Below, piece by piece: positions 15,879 through 24,177 of a stretch of 64,000 nt of DNA. This DNA comes from Microbaculum sp051390635. Lineage in GTDB: Bacteria; Pseudomonadota; Alphaproteobacteria; Rhizobiales; Tepidamorphaceae. The stretch lies in contig NZ_JBPODT010000001.1 of assembly GCF_051390635.1 (NCBI RefSeq), positions 1 to 64,000 of the forward strand. The letters are read 5' to 3'. How positions within the stretch are numbered: the first letter of the stretch is position 1; each line of letters begins with the position of its first letter. The position numbers and the translations under genes are program-made. The notes beneath the pieces were generated by a model. That model was not told the DNA's origin, did no database searches, and saw only the letters and a program-made list of their open reading frames with translations.

Positions 15879-18299
15879 TCAGCCGTTCAGGCCGAGCTTT
15901 TCCGCCGTCTTCCAGACCCGCCAGTGATCATGCGGCATCTGGGTATGCGTCAGCCCCTTGTGCGCGAACGCATCGTTGACCGCGTTCGAGAAGGCCGATA
16001 CCCCGCCGACATTCGGGCTTTCGCCCACGCCCTTGGCGCCGATCGGGTGATGCGGCGACGGCGTCACCGTGTAGTCGGTCTCCCAGGCGGGAGTCTCGAC
16101 GGCGGTCGGCAGGAAGAAATCGAGCAGGCTGCTGCCCTTGACGTTGCCGATCTCGTCGTAGGCGATCTCCTGGCCCATGGCGATCGCCAGCGACTCGGTG
16201 AGGCCGCCGTGCACCTGGCCCTCGATGATCATCGGGTTGATCCGCGTGCCGCAATCGTCCAGCGCATAGAAGCGGCGGACGTCGGTAACGCCGGTGTCGA
16301 CGTCGACGTCGACGACGCAGATATAGGCCCCGAATGGATAGGTCATGTTCGGCGGATCGTAGTAGCTGACCGCCTCGAGACCGGGCTCGAGACCGGGTAT
16401 CGCCTGGTTGTAGGCGGCGAACGCGATCTCGGCCATGGTCTTGTGCTGCTCGGGATTGCCCTTCACCTGGAAGCGGTCGATGTCCCATTCGAGGTCGTCG
16501 TCGTGCACCTCGAGCAGATAGGCGGCGATCATCTGCGCCTTGGCGCGGATTTTCCGCCCCGCCATCGCGGTGGCCGCGCCGGCGACCGGCGTCGAGCGCG
16601 ATCCGTAGGTGCCCAGACCGTAAGGCGCGGTGTCGGTATCGCCCTCCTCGATGGTGATCTGATCGGCGGGAATGCCGATCTCGCTCGCCAGGATCTGCGC
16701 GAACGTCGTGGCGTGGCCCTGCCCCTGGCTGATCGTGCCCAGCCGGGCGATGGCGCTGCCCGTCGGGTGGATGCGGATTTCGCAGGAGTCGAACATGCCG
16801 AGTCCCAGGATGTCGCAGTTCTTCACCGGGCCGGCCCCGACGATCTCGGTGAAGAAGGCGACACCGATGCCCATCAGCTTGCGGGTCTCGCCGCGATCGA
16901 AGGCCTCGCGGTTCGCCTTCTGCTCGGCGCGCAGCCCGGCGTAGTCGACGGTCTTCATCGCCTTGTCGAGCGCCGTCTCGTAGTCGCCGGAATCGTATTC
17001 CCAGCCGAGCGCCGAGGTGTAGGGGAACTGGTCCTTCCGGATGAAGTTCTTCATCCGGATCTCGGCGGGGTCCATGTCCAGCTTTCGGGCCAGAATGTCG
17101 ATCATCCGCTCGATGAAGTAGGACGCCTCCGTCACCCGGAACGAGCAGCGGTAGGCGACCCCGCCCGGCGCCTTGTTGGTGTAGACGCCGTCGACCGACA
17201 CGTGTGCCAGCGGAATGTCGTACGACCCGGTGCAGATATTGAAGAACCCGGCCGGGAACTTGGTCGGATCGGCGCAGGCGTCGAACGCGCCGTGATCGGC
17301 CAGTACGTGGCAGTCGAGCGCCGTGATACGCCCGTCCCGCGTCGCCGCGATCTTGCCGCTCATGTGATAGTCGCGGGCGAACGCCGTGGACGTGAGGTTC
17401 TCCATGCGATCCTCGACCCACTTGATCGGCACGCCGGTGACGATCGAAGCGACGGCGGCGCAGATGTAGCCGGGATAGACGCCGACCTTGTTGCCGAAGC
17501 CTCCGCCGATATCGGGCGAGATGATGCGGATGTTGTGCTCGGGGATGTTGGTGATCAGCGAGGCGACCGTGCGCACCGCGTGCGGCGCCTGGAAGGTGCC
17601 CCAGATGGTCAGCTTGCCGTTCACCTTGTCCATCGAGGCGACGCAGCCGCAGGTCTCGAGCGGACAGGGGTGGACGCGCTGGTAGGTGATCAGTTCCTCA
17701 GCCACCACGTCGGCGCTCTCGATCGCCTTGTGGGTGTCTTCCCTGTCGCCGACCGACCAGTTGAAGATGTGGTTGTAGTGCTTCCTCGGCCCGTGCGCGC
17801 CCTCCATCTTGTCCTTGATGTCCTCGCGCAGGAGGGGAGCGTTCTCGTCCATCGCCTTGAAGGCGTTGTTGATGGCGGGAAGCTGCTCGTAGTCGACCTC
17901 GACGAGGTCCACCGCGTCGGCGGCGACATAGCGGTTCTCGGCGACGACGAAGGCGACTTCCTGGCCCTGGAACAGGACCTTCTCGTCGGCCAGCACCGCC
18001 TGCACGTCGCCGGCCAGCGTGGGCATGTAGTGCAGGTTCAGCGGCTTCAGGTCGTCGGCGGTCAGCACCGCGACCACGCCGGGCACGGCCATCGCCGCGT
18101 CCTTGTTGATCGACTTGATGCGGGCGTGGCCATAGGGACTGCGCACGAAATCGCCGAACAGCATGCCGGGCAGCTTGATGTCGTCGACATAGTGGCCCTT
18201 GCCCTGGGTGAACCGCGCGTCCTCGACGCGCTTGCGCTTGCAGCCGAGGCCCTGGAGCTTTTCGGCGCGTTCGACGGCTGTCGGGGTCTGGTCGTTCAT
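15879..18299 (-). CDS. coxL: Aerobic carbon monoxide dehydrogenase, large (Mo-Cu) subunit, form I
   Basis: 806 residues. This subunit oxidises CO with water to CO2, two protons and two electrons at a Cu-S-Mo site bound to molybdopterin cytosine dinucleotide. The active-site loop is A-Y-R-C-S-F-R at residues 382-388, matching the form I signature AYxCSFR; Cys385 is the expected Cu ligand (Cys388 in Oligotropha). Glu760 in GVGESPN matches the catalytic base Glu763. Form II (putative CODH) enzymes carry AYRGAGR, and xanthine dehydrogenases lack this loop, so a true CO dehydrogenase is well supported. The constant shift of three residues indicates a short N-terminal difference only. The start overlaps the coxS stop as ATGA. 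The enzyme lies at the inner face of the cytoplasmic membrane in known carboxydotrophs. Confidence 0.97.
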   Translation of the reverse strand: MNDQTPTAVERAEKLQGLGCKRKRVEDARFTQGKGHYVDDIKLPGMLFGDFVRSPYGHARIKSINKDAAMAVPGVVAVLTADDLKPLNLHYMPTLAGDVQAVLADEKVLFQGQEVAFVVAENRYVAADAVDLVEVDYEQLPAINNAFKAMDENAPLLREDIKDKMEGAHGPRKHYNHIFNWSVGDREDTHKAIESADVVAEELITYQRVHPCPLETCGCVASMDKVNGKLTIWGTFQAPHAVRTVASLITNIPEHNIRIISPDIGGGFGNKVGVYPGYICAAVASIVTGVPIKWVEDRMENLTSTAFARDYHMSGKIAATRDGRITALDCHVLADHGAFDACADPTKFPAGFFNICTGSYDIPLAHVSVDGVYTNKAPGGVAYRCSFRVTEASYFIERMIDILARKLDMDPAEIRMKNFIRKDQFPYTSALGWEYDSGDYETALDKAMKTVDYAGLRAEQKANREAFDRGETRKLMGIGVAFFTEIVGAGPVKNCDILGLGMFDSCEIRIHPTGSAIARLGTISQGQGHATTFAQILASEIGIPADQITIEEGDTDTAPYGLGTYGSRSTPVAGAATAMAGRKIRAKAQMIAAYLLEVHDDDLEWDIDRFQVKGNPEQHKTMAEIAFAAYNQAIPGLEPGLEAVSYYDPPNMTYPFGAYICVVDVDVDTGVTDVRRFYALDDCGTRINPMIIEGQVHGGLTESLAIAMGQEIAYDEIGNVKGSSLLDFFLPTAVETPAWETDYTVTPSPHHPIGAKGVGESPNVGGVSAFSNAVNDAFAHKGLTHTQMPHDHWRVWKTAEKLGLNG

Positions 18300-18790
18300 T
18301 CCGCGGCCTCCCTCGCGCCGGCGAGCTCATCGGCCGCGGCGCTGATGGCTTTGACGATGTTCTGGTACCCGGTGCAGCGGCACAGATTGCCGGAGATGCC
18401 CATCCGGATCTCGTCCTCGGTCGGGTTCGGGTTTTCCTGCAGAAGCCGGTAGGCCCGGGTGATCATGCCCGGCGTGCAGAAGCCGCATTGCAGGCCATGG
18501 TGCTCGCGGAAGGCCTCCTGCAGCGCGTGCAGGGTCCCGTCCGGCGCGGCGATGCCTTCGATCGTGGTGATGTCAGCCCCGTTCGCCTGGGCGACGAACA
18601 TCGTACAGGCCTTCACCGATTGGCCGTCCAGGTCCACCGTGCAGGCGCCGCAATGGCTGGTGTCGCAGCCGATATGCGGACCGGTGAGGTTCAGCTCCTC
18701 GCGCAGGAAGTGGACGAGGAGCATGCGCGGTTCGGCAAGGCCCTCTACCGCCTTGCCGTTGACCGTCATCTTGACGTGCATCTTGCTCAT
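18296..18790 (-). CDS. coxS: CO dehydrogenase small (iron-sulfur) subunit
   Basis: 164 residues with two [2Fe-2S] clusters. The plant-type cluster ligands are Cys42, 47, 50 and 62 (GCDTSHCGAC ... KACTMF); the second cluster ligands are Cys102, 105, 137 and 139 (QCGFCTPGM ... GNLCRCTGYQ). All eight positions have the same numbers as in the structurally known Oligotropha CoxS. The subunit carries electrons from the Mo-Cu site in CoxL to the FAD in CoxM. It is translationally coupled to coxL and lies 19 nt after coxM. Confidence 0.96.
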   Translation of the reverse strand: MSKMHVKMTVNGKAVEGLAEPRMLLVHFLREELNLTGPHIGCDTSHCGACTVDLDGQSVKACTMFVAQANGADITTIEGIAAPDGTLHALQEAFREHHGLQCGFCTPGMITRAYRLLQENPNPTEDEIRMGISGNLCRCTGYQNIVKAISAAADELAGAREAAE

Positions 18791-18809
18791 GTCGGTCTCT
18801 CGAATGGTG

Positions 18810-19673
18810 TCAGCGGGCGCGGGAGGCGGCGCGGGCGATGCCGCGGCGCACCATCTGGCCTGCGATCCGGGTGCGGAAATCCGCCGGGCCGCGGCCGTCC
18901 TCGGCCGGCTGGCAGATGGATTCGGCGGCGGCGACGGCGGCGTTCACCGCATCGGCATCCAGTTCCGTACCGACGAGCGCGGCCCCGGCCGCCTCGGCGT
19001 ACAATGGCGTGTCGGCGACATTGGTCAGCGCGATCGAGGCGCTGTCGCATTTGCCGCCCGACATGGTGAGGATCACCGCCGCGGCGGCGGTGGCGTAGTC
19101 CCCGATCTTGCGCTTCTGTTTCTCGTAGGCGTAGCCGTGACCCTTCGGCGGCGCCTCAATCCTGATCGCCGTCAGCATCTCGCCCGCATCTAGGGCCGTG
19201 AAGTAGGCCGCCTCGTAGAAGTCGCGGGCGGCGACCTCGCGCGATCCGTTCGGACCGGCAAGCACATAGACCGCGTCAAGCGCCTGCATCAGCGCCGGCA
19301 TATCGTTGCCGGGATCGCCGTTGGCGACGTTGCCGCCGATGGTGCCGAGGTTGCGGATCTGCGGGTCGGCGATCTGCAGCGCCGTCTCGCGCAGGATCGG
19401 GCAATATTCGGCGAGCAGGCCGGAGTCGATCACCTCCGCCTGTGTGGTCATGGCGCGGATGGTAAGGGTTCCGTCGGCTTCGTCGATGCCCTTCAACTCA
19501 CCGATGTGGCGCAGGTCGATCAGGGTTTCCGGCAGCGCCATCCTGAGCTTCATCATCGGGATCAGGCTGTGGCCGCCGGCCAGCACCCGCCCGTCCTCTC
19601 CGGCCTCGGCGAGAAGCGACAGCGCCTCTGCCACCGTCGAGGGACGATGGTAGTCGAATGCTCCAGGTATCAT
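18810..19673 (-). CDS. coxM: CO dehydrogenase medium (FAD) subunit
   Basis: 287 residues. FAD is bound by the two loops AGGHS (residues 32-36) and TIGG (111-114), at the same positions as in Oligotropha CoxM. The C-terminal CO_deh_flav_C-type domain follows. The ATG at 19673 has a strong GAGGAGGA site; the open frame upstream of it to 19709 is not needed. The subunit passes electrons from CoxS to the quinone pool. It is the first structural gene of coxM-S-L-D-E-F, and the 152 nt before it hold direct repeats that may be the operator. Confidence 0.95.
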   Translation of the reverse strand: MIPGAFDYHRPSTVAEALSLLAEAGEDGRVLAGGHSLIPMMKLRMALPETLIDLRHIGELKGIDEADGTLTIRAMTTQAEVIDSGLLAEYCPILRETALQIADPQIRNLGTIGGNVANGDPGNDMPALMQALDAVYVLAGPNGSREVAARDFYEAAYFTALDAGEMLTAIRIEAPPKGHGYAYEKQKRKIGDYATAAAAVILTMSGGKCDSASIALTNVADTPLYAEAAGAALVGTELDADAVNAAVAAAESICQPAEDGRGPADFRTRIAGQMVRRGIARAASRAR

Positions 19674-19778
19674 GGTCTCCTCCTCATGCGGCTTCTTGGA
19701 TGACCGCACATTGGGAGGAACGATGGGCCGGCTGGCGCTACCGTTGCGAGATCAAACTGTCCGGACGCGCGTGAATTT

Positions 19779-19809
19779 CACGAAATGCGCGCTGACTGCA
19801 CGAAATGCG
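19779..19809 (-). promoter_or_regulatory. Direct repeats ahead of coxM, candidate CoxC (LytTR) operator
   Basis: CACGAAATGCG occurs at 19779-19789 and 19799-19809, exactly 20 bp apart, in the gap between coxC and coxM. LytTR proteins bind pairs of short direct repeats about two helical turns apart. The minus-strand core GCATTTCGT matches the published 9-bp LytTR consensus only in part (about 7 of 9 by my count), while ACAGTTTGA at 19752-19760 matches better (8 of 9). An 11-bp palindrome GTGAATTTCAC (19771-19781) overlaps the first copy. Confidence 0.5.
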
Positions 19810-19825
19810 GGGCCGGTTGGATCGG

Positions 19826-21064
19826 CTACTGCAAGCCGAGCGCCTTCTGGACATCCGAGATCCGCGACCGGCTGACCGGAATCCTGATCTCCCGATCGCC
19901 GATCAGGAAGCAGAACGCCTTGTCGCCCTCGCGCTTGAATCCCGCCACATGACGCAGATTCACGAGGTAACTGCGATGGGTCCGGATAAACGGCGCCGTT
20001 TCGATGGCTTTTTCGACCCTGGAGATGGACCAGGGGCAGAAAAACTCGGTAGAGCCGTTGATGACGCGCGTATAGTGGCCGTCTGCACGGAAGGCGGAGA
20101 TCTGCTCGATGGTCAGGAACCGGATCGTATTGTCGCGCTCATAGGGAATTCGGCCGGACAAAGCCGGATCGGGCTTCCTTTCGTTCGGACCGCCGGCGAC
20201 ATAGGCCTTGGACAGCGCCGAATCCGCCTTTGGCGGCACACTCACCGTCCCGGAGGCGCCGGCAACGGTGACGGGCGCGCCCCTGGGAATGCCGCCGGGA
20301 ACGCCCCCTGGAACACCGATCGCAACACCGACCGGCCGCATGGCCAGCCGCGCCTGGTTCTCGACCGGAATGGCCATCAGCAGGAACAGGCCGCAGATGA
20401 CGAAGGAGGCGAGCGCGACGATCATCGCCAGCGTCCCCGTCGATAGGATCGGGGTGGCGACGAAGACGACCGTATCGGTCGCTTCGAACGTGGTGAAGAT
20501 CATCGCCACGTAGTGCATCGCGGAAATGGCGAGGCCCAGCACCACCGCGCCGCACGCCGTCATCAACCAGGTTCTCCGGCGATAGGCGAGCTCGAGCGCC
20601 AGAATCGAGGAGCCGATCCCGATCGCCGTCGACAGGACGAGACCGATCGGCTTGTAGGCGATGACGCAGTTCCCGGTGATCGCCGTCATGCCGATATAGT
20701 GCATGGAAACGATGCCGAGCCCCGTCAGCGTGCCGGCGATCAGGATGCGATCCTGCGTCCTTGCGCCGAAATGCAGCGCGATCAGCCCGACACCGACGAC
20801 GAGGATCGCCACCAGGGCGGAAAGGAGGGTCGGCAGCGCGCTGTAGGAGATCGTCAGGGGAATGCTGACCGCGAGCATGCCGACGAAATGCATCGACCAT
20901 ATGCTGCCGCCGAGCGCGACCGCGGCTTCGGCGATGCGCGGGCGGCGGGCGGCGGGATCGAGGTGCCGCAATCCGCTCGTCAGTCGCAGGCCGGTGAACG
21001 CCCCCATGATCGCTACCAGCACGGAAGCGATCACCAGGGCCGGATCGTAGGTGACGCTGACCAT
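19826..21064 (-). CDS. coxC: CoxC/CoxH-type MHYT membrane sensor with LytTR DNA-binding domain
   Basis: 412 residues. The N-terminal ~230 residues form an MHYT domain of about seven membrane helices with repeated SMHFVGM, SMHYIGM and AMHYVAM motifs, thought to bind a metal that senses CO, O2 or NO. A Pro/Gly-rich linker (GVPGGVPGGIPRGAP) joins it to a C-terminal LytTR domain (FLTIEQISAFRADGHYTRVI ... FIRTHRSYLVNLRHVAGFKR). CoxC and CoxH of Oligotropha have this same build, and coxC likewise precedes coxM there. It is therefore the likely CO-responsive regulator of the operon. The ATG at 21064 opens with a membrane helix; its ribosome site is weak. Confidence 0.9.
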   Translation of the reverse strand: MVSVTYDPALVIASVLVAIMGAFTGLRLTSGLRHLDPAARRPRIAEAAVALGGSIWSMHFVGMLAVSIPLTISYSALPTLLSALVAILVVGVGLIALHFGARTQDRILIAGTLTGLGIVSMHYIGMTAITGNCVIAYKPIGLVLSTAIGIGSSILALELAYRRRTWLMTACGAVVLGLAISAMHYVAMIFTTFEATDTVVFVATPILSTGTLAMIVALASFVICGLFLLMAIPVENQARLAMRPVGVAIGVPGGVPGGIPRGAPVTVAGASGTVSVPPKADSALSKAYVAGGPNERKPDPALSGRIPYERDNTIRFLTIEQISAFRADGHYTRVINGSTEFFCPWSISRVEKAIETAPFIRTHRSYLVNLRHVAGFKREGDKAFCFLIGDREIRIPVSRSRISDVQKALGLQ

Positions 21065-21263
21065 TTGTTGATCTTAGGCCATCGCGGCCGGGACGTTTCC
21101 TCGCCCCGAGTCCTACCAAGTCCTGCCATGCGACGGCAAGGGCACCCCTGCCGCGATCACGCACAGGTGCGCGGCCGGTGCCATCCGCTGGACTGCCTGC
21201 CCGACCGCAGAAAGGTGGAACGCGACCACGTTCCTCGCCCGGGCAATCCCGCTTCGCCCTGCC

Positions 21264-22550
21264 CTAGCGGCCAAATCCCGCGCTGTAGGGGAGCCATGTC
21301 GCAAGGCCCGGCGCGGCGATCAGCAGCAGCAGCCCCGCGATCAGCAGCAGAACGAAGGGCAGCGCGCCGCGCACCACCTCCGACAACGGCGCGTCGGTGA
21401 TGCCCTTGATCACGAACAGGTTCATTCCGACCGGCGGCGTGATCAGCGCCAGTTCCAGGTTGAGCATCAGCAGAACGCCGTACCACACCGGGTCGATCCC
21501 GAGCTGCGCCATGGTCGGCAGCAGGATCGGCGTCGTGATCAGGATGATTGATATCGTCTCCAGGAACATCCCCATCACGAAGATCAGCACCATGATGACG
21601 GCGATGAAGCCGAGCGGCCCCAGGCCGAAATGCGTGACCGCCTCGGTGACGCCGACCGGCAGGCGGATGATGGTGATCGCGTGTCCGAAGATGCCCGCAC
21701 CCGCGATGATCATGAAGACCATCAGCGACGTGCGCATGGTCTGATAGGCGCAGACGTAGAGATCGCGGACGCCGAAATTGCGATAGACGAGGACGGCCAC
21801 GACAAGCGCGTACAGCGACCCGGCGGCGGCCGCCTCGGAGGCGGTGAAGACGCCGAAGAATATGCCGCCCATGATGATCGGCGGCGCGAGCACCGCCCAG
21901 ATCGAGCGGCGGATCGCACCGATCGCCCTGGACCAGCCGGCCCAGTCCGGCGTTTCGATGCCCTTGGCCGGTTTTGCGCTGGCGACGCAATAGAGCGCGA
22001 AGACCGCCGCCATGATCAGGCCGGGCACCAGGCCGGCGAGAAACAGGGCTCCGATCGAGACTTCGGAGACGATCGCATACAGGATCATCGGCCCCGACGG
22101 CGGGATCAGGATGCCGAGGGTGCCGCCGGCGGCGATCACGCCAAGCGCGTCGCGCTCCGGATAGCCGAACCGCTTCATCTGCGGGATCGCGCTCGAGCCG
22201 ATGCTGAGTGCGGTCGCAACGGAGGACCCGGAGATGGCGGCGAAGATCGTGCAGGAGGCGACGGTGGCGACCCCCAGGCCGCCGCGCACATGGCCGATCA
22301 CCGTGTGCGCCATGTCGTAGAGGTCGTCGATCACCTTTGCCCGGATCATCACCTGCGCCATAAAGACGAACAGCGGGATCGTGGTCAGGATGGAATTGTC
22401 GAAATGGGAGAACACCGTATCGGCGACGCCCGAGACCTTGCCCTCGGCGATGCCGAGGACCGCGATCCCGGTCAGGCCGAGCGCGGCGAAGATCGGCATG
22501 CCCGATAGGAGCAGCAGGAGCAGGCCGCCGAAGACGAGGACGATCGTCAT
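21264..22550 (-). CDS. TRAP transporter large permease (DctM family)
   Basis: 428 residues, about 12 membrane helices. Typical DctM segments are IPLFVFMAQVMIRA, SCTIFAAISGSSVATALSIG, GTLGILIPPSGPMILYAIVS and ITPPVGMNLFVIKGI. It forms the ion-coupled translocation path of a tripartite ATP-independent periplasmic importer for organic acids. The ATG at 22550 overlaps the dctQ stop as ATGA; the frame continues upstream only because it shadows the repeat-rich dctQ tail. Last gene of the TRAP / CoA-transferase operon; 199 nt separate it from coxC. Confidence 0.93.
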   Translation of the reverse strand: MTIVLVFGGLLLLLLSGMPIFAALGLTGIAVLGIAEGKVSGVADTVFSHFDNSILTTIPLFVFMAQVMIRAKVIDDLYDMAHTVIGHVRGGLGVATVASCTIFAAISGSSVATALSIGSSAIPQMKRFGYPERDALGVIAAGGTLGILIPPSGPMILYAIVSEVSIGALFLAGLVPGLIMAAVFALYCVASAKPAKGIETPDWAGWSRAIGAIRRSIWAVLAPPIIMGGIFFGVFTASEAAAAGSLYALVVAVLVYRNFGVRDLYVCAYQTMRTSLMVFMIIAGAGIFGHAITIIRLPVGVTEAVTHFGLGPLGFIAVIMVLIFVMGMFLETISIILITTPILLPTMAQLGIDPVWYGVLLMLNLELALITPPVGMNLFVIKGITDAPLSEVVRGALPFVLLLIAGLLLLIAAPGLATWLPYSAGFGR

Positions 22551-23125
22551 TGCCGGCCGGTTCCCGCGCCCGGACCCGCGCCCGGACCCACGCCAGGTCC
22601 CACGCCAGGTCCCGGGACGGCGTTGAGTATCCGTGCGAGCGCCGTGGTCGCCAGCAGGACCGAGCCGATCAGGATCGGCGACTTCGGGATCCACATCGCG
22701 ATTTCGAGATATCCGGGGGAATAGGACCCGAAATCGTAAGCGAAGGTAACGGAGCGCCAGGCACTCCACCCGAGGACGATCGAGAAGACGAGGACCGCGA
22801 GATCGCCCCAGAGCCTGAGACCTCGGGCGACGCGGGGCCCCGCCCGGTCGACGAGCAGATCAATCGAAATGTGGTCGCCGCGGCGCAGCGCCTCGGCCGC
22901 CCCCAGCATGATCGCGGCCACCAGCAAGTAGCCCAGCAGCTCGTCGCCGCCGAGGATCGGGGAATTGAGCAGATAGCGGTACGTGATCGCATAGATGACG
23001 ACCGCGAGCATGACCAGGATCAGAAGCGCGCTCAGGAACCCGCACAGCCGTGCCAGCGCGTAGACCACGCGGCTGAGTGGATGGGAGGCGTCAGCCGCCT
23101 CCCCCCCTTCGGTCATGAAGCTCAT
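22547..23125 (-). CDS. TRAP transporter small permease (DctQ family)
   Basis: 192 residues with four membrane helices. Characteristic features are YRYLLNSPILGGDELLGYLL and the amphipathic stretch EALRRGDHISIDLLV, then SAWRSVTFAY and WIPKSPILIGSVLL. It bridges the binding protein and the large permease. The C-terminal tail is unusual: a 20-residue Gly-Pro run (PGPGVGPGVGPGAGPGAG) encoded by a 12-bp tandem repeat. It follows dctP by 13 nt and is coupled to dctM by an ATGA overlap. Confidence 0.9.
   Translation of the reverse strand: MSFMTEGGEAADASHPLSRVVYALARLCGFLSALLILVMLAVVIYAITYRYLLNSPILGGDELLGYLLVAAIMLGAAEALRRGDHISIDLLVDRAGPRVARGLRLWGDLAVLVFSIVLGWSAWRSVTFAYDFGSYSPGYLEIAMWIPKSPILIGSVLLATTALARILNAVPGPGVGPGVGPGAGPGAGTGRQ
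22565..22612. repeat. 12-bp tandem repeat in the 3' end of dctQ
   Basis: Four contiguous 12-bp units: two copies of CGCGCCCGGACC, then two copies of CACGCCAGGTCC. In the dctQ frame they encode the alternating Gly-Pro tail. Copy number could vary between strains by slippage without breaking the frame. Confidence 0.85.
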
Positions 23126-23138
23126 AGCAAGCTGCGCC

Positions 23139-24125
23139 TCACAGCTTGCCGACCAGTTCGATCAGCGCCTTGCTGTCCGGGCTGTCGGAGAGGAACTTCT
23201 CGTCGAAGGCCGGCCGCATCGCCGCCTCCAGCGCGGCGTTCTCCTCGGCCGAGTTGATGTGCACCTTGACGCCCTTTTCCTCGAGCTGGCCGGGCGCGGC
23301 GGCGCCGGCTTCCTCCGAGGCCTCGATCGCCCAGTTCGCGGCTTCGGTACCGGCCTTCGCCAGCGCGGCCTTCGCCGTGTCGGACAGGCCGTCATACCAA
23401 GCCGGATTCACGTAGCCGTGGAAATAGACGCTGATGACCGGCAGCACCGTGAAGTGATCCTGCACCTCGTAGTACTTGCGCGACACGGCGGCGGCCGCAT
23501 CGGTCAGCCCCGCGTCGATGACGCCGGTGGCGAGCGCCTGGTAGACCTCGGAGCCGGGCATGGAGGCCGGCGCGGCCCCCATCGCGGCAAGCGAGCCGTC
23601 GAAGGTCGGCGTCAAGCCGCGGATCTTGATCCCGTTGAAGTCCTCCGGCTTGACCAGGAACGAGCCGTTATGGGTGAAGGTCGACGTATTGGTGGTGAAC
23701 AGCCAGACGACGTTCCGGACGCCCTTGTCGAGCAGCTTCTCGCTCAGGAACGCGGCGGCTTCGGAGTCCGGCCATTTCTTCCAGACCTCGATATCGCCGA
23801 ACGCGAACGGGGCCAGCGTCACGTTCATGATCGGCAGGGTCTTCCCCCACTGGAAATTCACCGAGAAGGCGCACTCGATATCGCCCTTTGCGACCGAGAC
23901 GATGTTCTCCTTCGCGCCGACGAGGCTGTCGGCGCCGAAGATCTGAACGTCGATCTCGCCGTCCGACTGCTTCTCGACTTCCTCGGCCCAGCGGTCGATC
24001 ACCTTGGCAATATGGTGCGCCGGCGGCAGCTGGTGGCTGCAGCGCATTTCGGTGGCCGCCTCGGCGAGCGTCGCCGACGAAGCCATGATCGCCAGCGTGG
24101 CGACGAGGGTTGTTGTTTTTCCCAT
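23139..24125 (-). CDS. TRAP transporter periplasmic substrate-binding protein (DctP family)
   Basis: 328 residues with a signal peptide (MGKTTTLVATLAIMASSATL ... AEA). DctP hallmarks are the start of the mature protein (EMRCSHQLPPAHHIAKVIDRW) and the segment GIKIRGLTPTFDGSLAAMGA, where Arg contacts the carboxylate of the ligand. ATG 24125 has AGGGAGGA just upstream. It captures an organic acid for the DctQM permease. The next upstream gene encodes an HMG-CoA-lyase-like enzyme 52 nt away, pointing to a branched hydroxy-dicarboxylate ligand; this is inference. Confidence 0.93.
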   Translation of the reverse strand: MGKTTTLVATLAIMASSATLAEAATEMRCSHQLPPAHHIAKVIDRWAEEVEKQSDGEIDVQIFGADSLVGAKENIVSVAKGDIECAFSVNFQWGKTLPIMNVTLAPFAFGDIEVWKKWPDSEAAAFLSEKLLDKGVRNVVWLFTTNTSTFTHNGSFLVKPEDFNGIKIRGLTPTFDGSLAAMGAAPASMPGSEVYQALATGVIDAGLTDAAAAVSRKYYEVQDHFTVLPVISVYFHGYVNPAWYDGLSDTAKAALAKAGTEAANWAIEASEEAGAAAPGQLEEKGVKVHINSAEENAALEAAMRPAFDEKFLSDSPDSKALIELVGKL

Positions 24126-24177
24126 TGTTTCCTCCCTGGGAGTGGTCATTGCCGTACGTCCAAGAACAGTCCTGCGG

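Noticed and set aside
15459..18452. A 997-codon open frame on the plus strand across the CO dehydrogenase large-subunit gene.
   Set aside because: It is antisense to coxL, has the Arg/Val/Asp-rich composition of a GC-rich shadow frame and no domain; coxL itself matches its family along its length.
15879..19673. The Mo-hydroxylase genes could be xanthine dehydrogenase or a form II CODH-like enzyme.
   Set aside because: The AYRCSFR loop, coxD/E/F neighbours and MHYT-LytTR regulator specify form I CO dehydrogenase.
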